Part shown: piece after piece, positions 34,187-43,558 of the stretch
How the letters are laid out: each line of letters starts with the position of its first letter
How positions within the stretch are numbered: the stretch's first letter is position 1
NCBI GenBank assembly: GCA_942493145.1
Contig: OW818679.1
Coordinates: 1,922,001 to 1,986,000 of the forward strand
Direction of reading: 5' to 3'
Length of the DNA stretch: 64,000 bases
Origin: ENR-C20 sp942493145
Lineage (GTDB): Bacteria > Bacillota > Clostridia > Acetivibrionales > DTU013
Program-made: the position numbers and the translations under genes
The notes under the pieces: generated by a model
The model's database searches: none
Told to the model about the DNA's origin: nothing
What the model saw: only the letters and a program-made list of their open reading frames with translations

Positions 34187-35338
34187 CTATTTGACCTCAT
34201 CAAATGTAACTTTGACATATAAGGTCGTATTGTTGCGAAGGATTGAGAGTACTGTGCTGTCGCCAGGTAGATATTTTTTCATTTCTTCGTTGTAATCAAT
34301 TATTGTGGTTATTTCTGTATCTCCGACTGCATTAAGCACATCATCGGTCTTCAGACCAGCTTTTTCAGCTGGCGACCCCTCTGTTATCTCTGAAATTGTA
34401 AGTCCCTCATTTGACGGCAAGCCGTACCTGGCTGCCACGCCTTCCATAAATACAGCACCAAGAAGGGGTCTCCTGACCTTCCCGTACTTTTCAAAGTGGC
34501 TTAAAACATATTTTACGGTATCGACAGGGATGGAAAAACTCAAGCCCTCGACACCGTAGCCGACGTACTTGACAGTGTTGATACCGATAACCTTTCCGTC
34601 CATATCGACAAGGGGGCCACCACTGTTTCCTCCGTTTATGGCTGCATCGGACTGGATAAACCTGTATTCCCCATCGGCGGATCGGTTAAGGCCGCTGATA
34701 ATGCCTTCAGATGCAGAATTCCTAAGCGAGAAGGACAATGGTGTGCCAATTGCAACAACGCGTCTGCCAACTTCGATATCAGTGGAATCACCCAGTACTG
34801 CAGGGGTCAGCATGCCTTTATCAATTTTGATCAAAGCAAGGTCGGAAAGGATATCGATGGCTTTAAGCCTCGCATTGTAGCTCCTGCCTGTCGATAATAC
34901 TACAACTATACTTTCCATGTCCTCAACGACATGGGCATTGGTCACGATGTAACCGTTTTGTTTATATATGACACCGCTGCCGAATATCAGGTTGTCACTG
35001 TATGTACTGTAATCATCACTGCTTTCCCTCAGCTTGCCTATTATTCCTACTACTGAAGGGCTGAGCCTGCTTATGACATCTGTAGTTTCGGAATTCATCG
35101 AAACGACATTTACCGAAGAGGTTTTAGTGACCCAATTGGTTTTGGCACCCAGGGACGTGGCGATGTCTTCCAGAGGTACGTATACCTTTCCGTTAATGAC
35201 CCTGGCGTCGGTATCCAGAGCCTTATTGTCAATAAATATGCTGATCCCGCCGGCTGCAGCTGCGCCTGTACACCAGCCTGCAATCATAATTACCAGGACC
35301 AAGATGATAAGTGGCTTCCTGGACTTGAATCCAATCAT
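34187..35338 (-). CDS. HtrA/DegP-like serine protease with stalk domain and PDZ
   Basis: 383 residues. A signal anchor (about 8-29) is followed by a short stalk-like domain (about 30-85: 'VYVPLEDIATSLGAKTNWV'), a trypsin-like domain and a PDZ domain (about 290-380). The triad is visible: His in 'IVTNAHVVEDM', Asp in 'LSDLALIKI' and Ser in 'INGGNSGGPLVDMDG'. It probably degrades misfolded proteins outside the membrane. GGAGG lies 7 bases before ATG 35338. The next gene also has a stalk domain and starts 9 bases downstream. Confidence 0.88.
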   Translation of the reverse strand: MIGFKSRKPLIILVLVIMIAGWCTGAAAAGGISIFIDNKALDTDARVINGKVYVPLEDIATSLGAKTNWVTKTSSVNVVSMNSETTDVISRLSPSVVGIIGKLRESSDDYSTYSDNLIFGSGVIYKQNGYIVTNAHVVEDMESIVVVLSTGRSYNARLKAIDILSDLALIKIDKGMLTPAVLGDSTDIEVGRRVVAIGTPLSFSLRNSASEGIISGLNRSADGEYRFIQSDAAINGGNSGGPLVDMDGKVIGINTVKYVGYGVEGLSFSIPVDTVKYVLSHFEKYGKVRRPLLGAVFMEGVAARYGLPSNEGLTISEITEGSPAEKAGLKTDDVLNAVGDTEITTIIDYNEEMKKYLPGDSTVLSILRNNTTLYVKVTFDEVK

Positions 35339-35499
35339 ACCGAATCCTCCAAAGGTCAATTATTGTTGTAATTATAACATATTATTCAATGTAAAGGGAA
35401 ACAAAAAGGGGCACATCTGCGGATCAATAAACAGTATAAAATTTTTTACAATATTTATAAATATATTGATAAAAATAAACAAAATAGTTGAAATTGAAT

Positions 35500-35534
35500 G
35501 TTAACATCTGTTAATATAATTAATAGATGTTAAC
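35500..35534. promoter_or_regulatory. 10-bp inverted repeat around a TATAAT
   Basis: GTTAACATCT (35500-35509) and AGATGTTAAC (35525-35534) are perfect complements with 15 bases between, and the spacer contains TATAAT (35515-35520). A TTGAAT at 35494-35499 is 15 bases upstream. This looks like an operator embracing the -10 of the small gene at 35603. Confidence 0.4.
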
Positions 35535-35602
35535 TAATTATTACAATAATTAAGGGATGCATCAATAAAATCATACTTATTTCAGAAAGAGAGTGTCAGG
35601 AA

Positions 35603-35776
35603 ATGAATAGCACGGCAATATTGTTCACAGCAACTGTAGTTCTTGCGTATGTAGCCTTTGGAGCAGTTTATGCAGCACAGTACAAAAAGCAGATGAGTAA
35701 ATTCACTAATCAAGCACAAAAAAAAGATGAAACTAAATCATTGAATTTTCAACATATTCAAGTTGAAACCAACTAA
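35603..35776 (+). CDS. 57-residue small membrane protein
   Basis: The frame begins MNSTAILFTATVVLAYVAFG and has one membrane helix (about 5-24), then a Lys/Gln-rich polar tail ending 'QVETN'. The ribosome site is weak (AGGA close to the ATG). A promoter-like inverted repeat lies upstream and a good terminator downstream, which supports a real single-gene unit. No family is recognised. Confidence 0.55.
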   Translation: MNSTAILFTATVVLAYVAFGAVYAAQYKKQMSKFTNQAQKKDETKSLNFQHIQVETN

Positions 35777-35798
35777 AGCAGCATCCGATAGAGTGCAT

Positions 35799-35829
35799 AA
35801 AAAAAACACCCTAAACAGGGTGTTTTTTT
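35799..35829 (+). terminator. Terminator split from its last T by the IS insertion
   Basis: ACACCCT (35806-35812), loop AAAC, AGGGTGT (35817-35823), then a T-run. The insertion sequence entered this T-run at 35829/35830; without it the tract would be eight T residues. Confidence 0.9.
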
Positions 35830-35966
35830 GGTTCTATAATAAATGTTGGGGTGGTTAGATTAATAATTTAACTGCTCCAGCATTTTTTTGCATAAAGAAA
35901 GAGCATAGAGTTGAATTATCAAGTAAAATGAAGTTGCGACACACCATTTGAAAGGAAATTCAATCT

Positions 35967-37142
35967 ATGCTCTGCACTAATTATACGGAAGAATTGTTAG
36001 GTTTGAAAGATGTTTTTCTAAAATCTGTTGTTAGGCATGACAATAAGTTGTGTATTCATGTGGGTATGTATCAGCGAATTCACAAATGTCCCAGGTGTGG
36101 AGAAAGGACAAGCAAGGTTCACGACTATAGGACTCAGCCGATAAAGGACATATCGGCATTTGGTGATACCACAGTCATATATCTTACAAAGCGGCGTCAT
36201 GTTTGCCCCTTATGCGGGAAACGGTTTTTTGAAGAAGTATCGTTCCTTCCAAGGTATCATCGAATGACAAGCCGCCTTGCAGCCCATGTAATCAGATCAT
36301 TGAAAGAGGTTCGTTCAATGAAAAGTGTTGCAGCCGTTTCTAACATATCTCAACCTACAGCAGCTAGAATCTTTGATCATGTAGGATATTCAAACAAGGA
36401 TTTGCCAAGGGTACTTTCACTGGATGAATTCCGGGGAAATGCCGGTGGAGAAAAGTTCCAATGTATCGTTACAGATCCGGAACACAAGAAGGTGTTGGAT
36501 ATCCTTCCCAACAGAAGAACAGAGGACTTGAGTGGATATTTTCTTAAGTACAAGGATCGGAAAAAGGTCCAGTATGTCGTCATCGATATGAGCGGACCTT
36601 TTCGGAGCCTTGCAAAAAGCCTGTTCCCACATGCAAAGATAATTGCGGACAGGTATCATGTTGTACGGCAGGTCATCTGGGCTTTTGAAAATGTCAGGAA
36701 AGATGAACAGTCGAGGTTCCATGATGCCCGAAGGAAGTATTTCAAACGCAGTAGGAAGCTGCTTTTGAAAAAACCAGAAAATCTCACTGAAGACGAAGTT
36801 GCCCAGGTTGAAGCCATGCTTAATGTCTCTGACCGATTAAGGCAGGCCTACCGTATGAAGAATGAATTCCATAAGCTTATGGAGTGTAAACGCCGAGATG
36901 ATGCAAAGAAGCAATTAGGGGTTTGGAACATGATGGCCACTGGATACAATTTGCCTGAATTTCAAGCATGTACAAGAACTTTTATGAACTGGAGCGATGA
37001 AATCCTCAACTCATTTGAACACCCTTTCTCCAATGGTTACACTGAAGGGGTGAACAACAAGATCAAGGTAATTAAGCGAAATGCTTTTGGTGTAAGGAAT
37101 TTCAAGAGATTCCGGAATCGCATACTGCATGTTATGTCTTGA
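35967..37142 (+). CDS. ISL3-family transposase
   Basis: 391 residues. N-terminal zinc ribbons 'CPRCGERTSKVHDY' and 'CPLCGKRFFEEVSFLP', an HTH ('SVAAVSNISQPTAARIFDHV') and the DDE domain. Acidic residues occur in 'LSLDEFRGN' (first Asp), 'VVIDMSGPFRS' and the glutamate in 'FSNGYTEGVNNKIKVIKR'. The length and motifs are intact, so the element may be active. The final 'FRNRILHVMS' is the normal family ending. Confidence 0.95.
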   Translation: MLCTNYTEELLGLKDVFLKSVVRHDNKLCIHVGMYQRIHKCPRCGERTSKVHDYRTQPIKDISAFGDTTVIYLTKRRHVCPLCGKRFFEEVSFLPRYHRMTSRLAAHVIRSLKEVRSMKSVAAVSNISQPTAARIFDHVGYSNKDLPRVLSLDEFRGNAGGEKFQCIVTDPEHKKVLDILPNRRTEDLSGYFLKYKDRKKVQYVVIDMSGPFRSLAKSLFPHAKIIADRYHVVRQVIWAFENVRKDEQSRFHDARRKYFKRSRKLLLKKPENLTEDEVAQVEAMLNVSDRLRQAYRMKNEFHKLMECKRRDDAKKQLGVWNMMATGYNLPEFQACTRTFMNWSDEILNSFEHPFSNGYTEGVNNKIKVIKRNAFGVRNFKRFRNRILHVMS

Positions 37143-37148
37143 TAAAAA

Positions 37149-37377
37149 GCAGGTGGGTTAAGCAGTATATAGCAGAATGCGGAGGAACGGTTACAGGCTG
37201 TGAAGTATGGAGAAGCTGGAATGCGGCTCAAGGAACATAAAGGTGTGCCTCGATGGCACAGCCGCCGGTGCATAGGCATGGACGCCGTTTCACCGGCGCC
37301 CGCATTGCAGCGAGCCTTTTCTTCCTACAGCCTGTCTGTGACGGAGCCTGATGCTGGTACCTGCTTGACCCACCTGC
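37149..37377. repeat. Dyad-symmetric ~230-bp structured element inside the IS
   Basis: GCAGGTGGGTTAAGCAG (37149-37165) pairs with CTGCTTGACCCACCTGC (37361-37377), 16 of 17 positions. Further in, ACAGGCTGT (37193-37201) pairs with ACAGCCTGT (37327-37335), and AATGCGG near 37220 pairs with CCGCATT near 37300. Two inner hairpins follow, GTGTGCC/GGCACA and GCCGGTG/CACCGGC. The region is visibly more GC-rich than its surroundings. It could be a nested miniature element or an IS-encoded structured RNA. The weak open frame 37200-37490 is not supported as coding. Confidence 0.65.
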
Positions 37378-37580
37378 ATAACGCCTTTACAAACCAAAAC
37401 CGGCAGATAACCAATATCATTTTGGTCATCCGCCGGGAAAATATTTCAATATTTTATTTTACTTGTGCCCCACCCCAACTATTGACGTAGAGCCGTTTTT
37501 TTTATTTAAGGATAATTCAAAAAGGGACACTCCTCCGACCAGCGAAGAAGTGCCCCAAACTAGAGGTGTTTCCCTTTACC

Positions 37581-38816
<1,236 letters not shown>

Positions 38817-38869
38817 CTTACAACCTCCATGGTATTAATTTGGTTTGTTGCTAAAAGAGCAATATCAAT

Positions 38870-38898
38870 AAAAAAAAGTCAAATCCAATGATTTGACC
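38870..38898 (-). terminator. Riboswitch expression-platform terminator of glyA
   Basis: Read leftward, GTCAAATC and GATTTGAC form an 8-bp stem with a 4-base loop, followed by eight U residues (A-run 38870-38877). It lies between the glycine aptamer and the glyA start. Confidence 0.8.
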
Positions 38899-38941
38899 TC
38901 CGAATAAACCTTTACGTGCATAATAACATATGCTACCGATA

Positions 38942-39030
38942 CTCTGTCCTTTTGCCTGAGAGATTATTCCCATATTTATTAAAAAATGCTGGGAATTTGC
39001 CCCTTCGGCGCCTTGACGGTCTCTCCAGAG
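38942..39030 (-). promoter_or_regulatory. Glycine riboswitch (single aptamer visible)
   Basis: On the minus strand the characteristic blocks appear in order: CTCTGGAGAGACC, then GCGCCGAAGGGGCAAA, a variable hairpin GGGAAT/ATTCCC, and CTCTCAGGCAAAAGGACAGA. The ends CTCTG and CAGAG form P1. Position before glyA and a downstream terminator support gene control by glycine. Only one aptamer copy is recognisable; 39031-39125 continues as leader without a clear second core. Confidence 0.92.
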
Positions 39031-39131
39031 GTGCGTCCTGTTACAGTCGATTTCTCTTCGATAACGATCATACGCTCAATTTTTAGTTTTCAATATAAAA
39101 ACTGTTTTTTAAAACAATCTATAATAATAGA

Positions 39132-39160
39132 ATTATAATAATTCCAGTATTATATGTCAA
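39132..39160 (-). promoter_or_regulatory. Promoter of the glyA riboswitch leader
   Basis: On the minus strand a consensus TTGACA (39155-39160) and consensus TATAAT (39132-39137) are 17 bases apart. The -35 overlaps the stop codon of the upstream gene. Confidence 0.8.
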
Positions 39161-40146
39161 CTGAATTTAATTACCTTATAAAGCTCATCCGAACCGGGCT
39201 CTTCAATGGGTATTGTCCCTGCCCCGGTGTAAAGAACCTTTTGTGGTCCTTCTTCAACTTTTCCAATAATAGCTGCGGGGATACCTTCAGATAATAGCTT
39301 CGCAACCAGTCCTTCCGCATCCCTGCAGCATATCAGCATGCAACCGCTTGATACCAGGCGGAGTGGATCTATGCCATAATAATCGCAGATTTTCCGTGTA
39401 GGCTCAGCCACAGGAACTTTGTCAAGGAATATGGATGCACCCTTGCCTGAAGCCTCACAAACCTCCCAGACTGCTCCCAAAAGGCCACCTTCGGTGACGT
39501 CGTGCATGGCAGATGCATCAAAACCAGCAGCTATAACACCTTCCCTGATAACACTCAGGTGATTGAGAAAGCCTTTGGCTTCTTCAATCATAGACATTCC
39601 CACATGTGCAGTCAGCTCATTTTCCTTTTCGGAGGCTATTATTGCAGTACCTTCAAGCCCTGCATATTTGGTTATTATGATATTGTCACCGACTTTTGCC
39701 CCATTTGTGCTGATCATACTGCTTTTTGCCACCTTGCCTATGGCGGTGCTGACAAGGACAAAACGTGTGACCGAGTCGGTGACTTCAGTATGCCCCCCCA
39801 GTATGTCAACATTGAGAGATGAGGCAGTTTCGTTTATCTGGTCGGTTATTGTTCCCAACTCCTGTTCTGTTGTGCCTGGAGGAGCCAGTATGGTTACAAG
39901 CAAGCCCAGCGGTTCGACTCCAAAAGAGGCAATATCGTTGCAGGCAACATGAACTGCCAGTCTTCCGGCATCTTTTGCGGCTCCGGTTATAGGATCGCTT
40001 GACATGACACAGGCATATTCACCGAAATCAATAGCACAGCAATCAACGCCTATCTGAGGTCGAACAAGTACTTCGCTTCTTTTATTTTTCAGCTTGTCCA
40101 GCACCAGTTCCCTGAGTATGCTGTTAGGCACCTTGCCTGTTTCCAT
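39157..40146 (-). CDS. AIR synthase/HypE-like ATP-binding family protein
   Basis: 329 residues of the PurM/ThiL/SelD/HypE superfamily. Nucleotide and metal motifs include 'GVDCCAIDFG', 'SSDPITGAAKDAGRLAVHVA', 'CNDIASFGVEPLGLLV', 'ILGGHTEVTDSV' and 'MHDVTEGGLLGAVWEVCEA'. The protein lacks the C-terminal Pro-Arg-Ile-Cys of HypE, so hydrogenase cyanide transfer is not supported. Substrate unknown. AAGGAG lies 6 bases before ATG 40146; an in-frame ATG further upstream lacks a good site. Confidence 0.75.
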   Translation of the reverse strand: METGKVPNSILRELVLDKLKNKRSEVLVRPQIGVDCCAIDFGEYACVMSSDPITGAAKDAGRLAVHVACNDIASFGVEPLGLLVTILAPPGTTEQELGTITDQINETASSLNVDILGGHTEVTDSVTRFVLVSTAIGKVAKSSMISTNGAKVGDNIIITKYAGLEGTAIIASEKENELTAHVGMSMIEEAKGFLNHLSVIREGVIAAGFDASAMHDVTEGGLLGAVWEVCEASGKGASIFLDKVPVAEPTRKICDYYGIDPLRLVSSGCMLICCRDAEGLVAKLLSEGIPAAIIGKVEEGPQKVLYTGAGTIPIEEPGSDELYKVIKFS

Positions 40147-40201
40147 TGCTGTCTCCTTAATAATCATCTTCCCGGTAATCATCCTGTATTAATTCCGTTA
40201 C

Positions 40202-40261
40202 GTTATTACGTCACGTCAATCCATAGCATCATTCAATTATGTTATTCCGTAACGTCAATCC
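40202..40261. repeat. 21-bp imperfect direct repeats over the DUF2225 stop codon
   Basis: The 21 bases at 40202-40222 recur at 40241-40261 with 19 identities, offset by 39 bases. The right copy contains the stop codon of the leftward DUF2225 gene. Confidence 0.7.
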
Positions 40262-40956
40262 TTTACACCCATTGCTTCCTTTGCCAGCTGGAACTGGTCC
40301 CGGGCAACTTCGATAAGCTTTGCGTTCTTTCTTCCTTCCGGCGAGCTTATCAAACGACTGAACCATTTGACTGAGTCCTCATAGTTTCCGGCCCTTCGGT
40401 TCAACTCTCCGATCATATAAAGGCAAGTCAATTCGTCCAGCTTGTCGACCGGGAATTGCTCCTTCTCATATGTATCTGAATAATGTCTGGCAGCAAATTT
40501 TATATACTCCAGTTCTTTTTCTTCATTTCTGCCTCTATATAGCCATGCAAGCCTGAGACAAACCTTTGCATATTCGCTGGTTTTGGCTTTGCGCAGCTGA
40601 AGATTTAACAGTGCAAGCATGAATGCCTCTATTGCCGTATCAATTGTTCTTTCACCTGAAAAACTGCGTTTATTCCATCTTGGGGTTATTGTTTCAAGTA
40701 TTATCCTGGAATCCCTGGCACTGATAGTTTCAAATTTATCCTGTTGAGAGGAATAGCCACAATTTGGACAAATCCAAACATCATAAAGAAGTGGGTTAAT
40801 GCCTTCGTATGTGACACAATAATCAGAATCCCTCGATATCACTCTACTGGCTTTGGCTTTGACCTTTGTGACGGTTATCTTCTTTGAACAGACAGGACAA
40901 ACGATTTCTTTGTTATATATACCTTCTACCAGGCCTTCCACAGGTTGGTCGTTCAT
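40255..40956 (-). CDS. DUF2225 family protein
   Basis: 233 residues. Two zinc-ribbon halves, 'CPVCSKKITVTKVKA' and 'WICPNCGYSS', are followed by a helical region with TPR-like repeats ('YAKVCLRLAWLYRGRNEEKE', 'LTCLYMIGELNRRAGNYEDS'). The function of this Firmicute family is unknown. It lies between thiI and the AIR-synthase-like gene on the same strand. Confidence 0.8.
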   Translation of the reverse strand: MNDQPVEGLVEGIYNKEIVCPVCSKKITVTKVKAKASRVISRDSDYCVTYEGINPLLYDVWICPNCGYSSQQDKFETISARDSRIILETITPRWNKRSFSGERTIDTAIEAFMLALLNLQLRKAKTSEYAKVCLRLAWLYRGRNEEKELEYIKFAARHYSDTYEKEQFPVDKLDELTCLYMIGELNRRAGNYEDSVKWFSRLISSPEGRKNAKLIEVARDQFQLAKEAMGVKD

Positions 40957-41006
40957 AAGCTTGAACCCCCATTATTTTTTGTTACTATTAATTTATGCTT
41001 ACTTAA

Positions 41007-42185
41007 TTATAAAACTATAATCTCTTCGTTTTCAACTGCTTTATCAATAAGGTCACCAAGAGTATATGCGGCTTCAAGCCTTTCTACTTCATCCAGCCTT
41101 GGTCTTGTCTTTGGGTGTTTCGCTACAAATACTGTGCAGCAGTCTTCATATGGAAGTATGGATGTTTCAAAAGTATCTATCTTTCTTGCTATTTCTATAA
41201 CTTCATTCTTATCCATCCCAATCAGGGGACGGAATACCGGCATTGTAACCACGGCATTTGTTACAGCAAGGCCTTGCATGGTCTGGCTGGCAACCTGTCC
41301 CATGCTTTCACCGGTGATAAGCGCCTCGGCGCCGTTTTTACGGGCTATGATTTCAGAAATTCTCATCATCGCTCTTCTCATTATGATGGTGATGTACTCG
41401 GACGGGCAGTTGTCGTTTATTTTGAGCTGTATATCGGTGAATGGGATGACATGCAGCCTGATTCTGTAACAATAACCGGCTAATATTTTTGCTAGTGTTA
41501 TGACTTTTTCCTTCGCACGTTCACTTGTATAGGGATAACTATAGAAATGAACAGCTTCGATCTCCACTCCTCTTTTCGCCAGCATCCAACCGGCAACAGG
41601 GCTGTCAATGCCGCCCGAAAGCAGAAGCATGGCCTTGCCGTTCGTTCCTACGGGAAGTCCGCCGTTTGAGGGGAATATCTCAGAATAGATGTATGTGCTC
41701 TCCCTGACTTCTACGAAAACAGTAAAGTCCGGGTTGTGGACATCGACCCGAAGGCCGGGTATGTTGTCCAGAAGGTGCTCACCAAGAGTGGCGCAGATTT
41801 CTGGCGATTCCATTGGAAAACGCTTGTTTCCCCTTTTGGTCTCCACCTTGAAGCTTATTCCATCCTTGTTCTGAAGTTTATTGCAAAGTTGTTTTGCCAT
41901 ATCCAGACTATGTGACTTGATGGAATCAAAATCTGTTTCAATCTTCCAAACCGGGCTTACAGATACTATTCCGAAAACCTTCAACAGTTTGGCTATTGAC
42001 ATATCAAAATCAAAATCATCAAAAACCGGCTCGATGTATATTCTGGCCTGTGATCGGATTATATTCACCTTGCCCATGCCATAGAGCGTCTTTTTGATGT
42101 TGTTCATCAGTTTTTCTTCAAACACCGGCCTGTTCAGGCCTTTCAGTATTATTTCACCATACCTTACAAGTATGACCTTTTTCAT
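41007..42185 (-). CDS. thiI: tRNA 4-thiouridine synthetase ThiI
   Basis: 392 residues. An N-terminal ferredoxin-like/THUMP region (about 1-165) is followed by the PP-loop 'MLLLSGGIDSPVAGWMLAKR' and adenylation domain with 'ALITGESMGQVASQTMQ' and 'EDCCTVFVAKHPKTRP'. No C-terminal rhodanese domain is present, as in most Firmicutes. It makes 4-thiouridine at U8 of tRNA and may supply sulfur for thiazole. The adjacent upstream desulfurase is the expected sulfur donor. Start chosen at ATG 42185. Confidence 0.93.
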   Translation of the reverse strand: MKKVILVRYGEIILKGLNRPVFEEKLMNNIKKTLYGMGKVNIIRSQARIYIEPVFDDFDFDMSIAKLLKVFGIVSVSPVWKIETDFDSIKSHSLDMAKQLCNKLQNKDGISFKVETKRGNKRFPMESPEICATLGEHLLDNIPGLRVDVHNPDFTVFVEVRESTYIYSEIFPSNGGLPVGTNGKAMLLLSGGIDSPVAGWMLAKRGVEIEAVHFYSYPYTSERAKEKVITLAKILAGYCYRIRLHVIPFTDIQLKINDNCPSEYITIIMRRAMMRISEIIARKNGAEALITGESMGQVASQTMQGLAVTNAVVTMPVFRPLIGMDKNEVIEIARKIDTFETSILPYEDCCTVFVAKHPKTRPRLDEVERLEAAYTLGDLIDKAVENEEIIVL

Positions 42186-42238
42186 ATTACCTAGATACCT
42201 CCATAACTCCATGTCCCTGCTGTGCCATTTGAATTGTA

Positions 42239-43411
42239 CTATTTGGCACCCAGTCTGCCTTTGCTTTTTATGGTTATTACCGGAATAATCGTTTCCAGTG
42301 CGTCTGTCATCTCATCAATTTCGGTCTCTGTGTTAAATCCTGAGAAGCTGAATCTGACCGCTCCGTCGGCGGTTCTGTTGTCAATGCCCATTGCAGTAAG
42401 TACATGGCTCTTTTTGTTCTTTCTGGATGAGCAAGCCGAGCCCGTAGAAACAAATATGCCCTTTTGCTCAAGGTGGTGCAGAAGTACTTCTGACTTTAAC
42501 CCCGGAAAAGATATGTTCAGGATGTACGGAGAGGCTGAAGCCGGGGACAAAATACAGTAGTCAAAGCTGCAACCGGAAAGTTTTCTTCTTAAATAGGAAT
42601 TCAATGATGTAACAATTCCATGATTCCCATCCAGACTTTTTAAACTCAATTCAGCAGACAGTCCAAAGCCACATATCCCAGGTACATTTTCAGTACCAGA
42701 ACGCAGCAGACCTTCCTGTCCTCCTCCAAGTATCAACGGCTTGATTTTCAACCGTTTTGAAGAATATAAGGCGCCAACGCCTTTTGGGCCGTTAATTTTG
42801 TGACTGCTGAGCGACATCAGGTCTATGCCGGATTTTGCAGGATTAAGCATGAACTTTCCGAAAGCCTGTACGGCATCTGCATGGATTACAGTATTCCTGT
42901 TTTTCCTGTCTCTTATTACAGCAACTTCATTAACAGGCTGGATTGTCCCTGTCTCGTTATTGACAAGCATTATACTTATAAGTGCAGTATCATCGCATAT
43001 TTTTTCTTCAAGCTGCTCCAGGATTATTTTACCGTCTTGTCCGACCTCAAGGTAATCCACCCTTAAGCCCTTTGTTTCAAGATATCTGAATACCTCAAGG
43101 ACCGATGGGTGCTCGATAGCGGTTGTTATTATATGTCCGCCCTTCCTTGAATTAGCTTCAAGGTAACCCCTTATTGCAAGGTTATTGGACTCCGTGCCAC
43201 CCGAAGTGAATATGATTTCCTTTGATTCGGCGCCCATACATCCGGCGACTGTATCCCTTGCCCCGTTTATGAGTCTTTCGGCCTCTATACCTCTGGAATG
43301 GAGTGAAGACGGATTACCGTAGCAATTCCCGCCCACTTCGCGCATTATGTCCAGGACCTTTTCATAGGGTTTTGTAGTAGCACTGTTGTCAAAATATATG
43401 TCGCGGTACAT
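42239..43411 (-). CDS. Cysteine desulfurase partnered with ThiI (NifZ/YrvO-like)
   Basis: 390 residues, class V PLP fold. 'IYFDNSATTKPYEKV', 'TSGGTESNNLAIRGYL', PLP lysine in 'LSSHKINGPKGVGAL', 'RSGTENVPGICGFG' and the catalytic cysteine in 'FVSTGSACSSRKNKK' are seen. It ends 53 bases before thiI, the arrangement of desulfurases dedicated to tRNA 4-thiolation. The GAGG site best fits the second ATG at 43411. Confidence 0.92.
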   Translation of the reverse strand: MYRDIYFDNSATTKPYEKVLDIMREVGGNCYGNPSSLHSRGIEAERLINGARDTVAGCMGAESKEIIFTSGGTESNNLAIRGYLEANSRKGGHIITTAIEHPSVLEVFRYLETKGLRVDYLEVGQDGKIILEQLEEKICDDTALISIMLVNNETGTIQPVNEVAVIRDRKNRNTVIHADAVQAFGKFMLNPAKSGIDLMSLSSHKINGPKGVGALYSSKRLKIKPLILGGGQEGLLRSGTENVPGICGFGLSAELSLKSLDGNHGIVTSLNSYLRRKLSGCSFDYCILSPASASPYILNISFPGLKSEVLLHHLEQKGIFVSTGSACSSRKNKKSHVLTAMGIDNRTADGAVRFSFSGFNTETEIDEMTDALETIIPVITIKSKGRLGAK

Positions 43412-43558
43412 CATCCACCTCAAGAAAAATACTCAACTTCTCATTACCTGAATCTACTTTTTAATATCATCCATCAGATATTGTAACATAATATTACCTT
43501 TTTAACCAAACAATTATATGATAAACTTATGTAAATAGTTTTGTGGGGGTCGATTTAC

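Larger units (their letters stand above)
35830..37494 (+). mobile_element. Complete ISL3-family insertion sequence
   Basis: 1665 bases. The ends GGTTCTATAA (35830 on) and, inverted, GGCTCTACGT (ending 37494) are imperfect terminal repeats that share a TTGGGGTGG block about 17 bases in; 17 of 25 positions match. ISL3 elements typically begin GGCTCT. Identical 8-base direct repeats GTTTTTTT flank it (35822-35829 and 37495-37502), the target duplication size expected for ISL3. One intact transposase gene fills the left two thirds; the right third (37143-37480) is non-coding and highly structured. Confidence 0.92.

Noticed and set aside
37200..37490. Possible passenger gene in the IS
   Set aside because: No ribosome site, no recognisable motif, and the region is explained by the long inverted-repeat fold.
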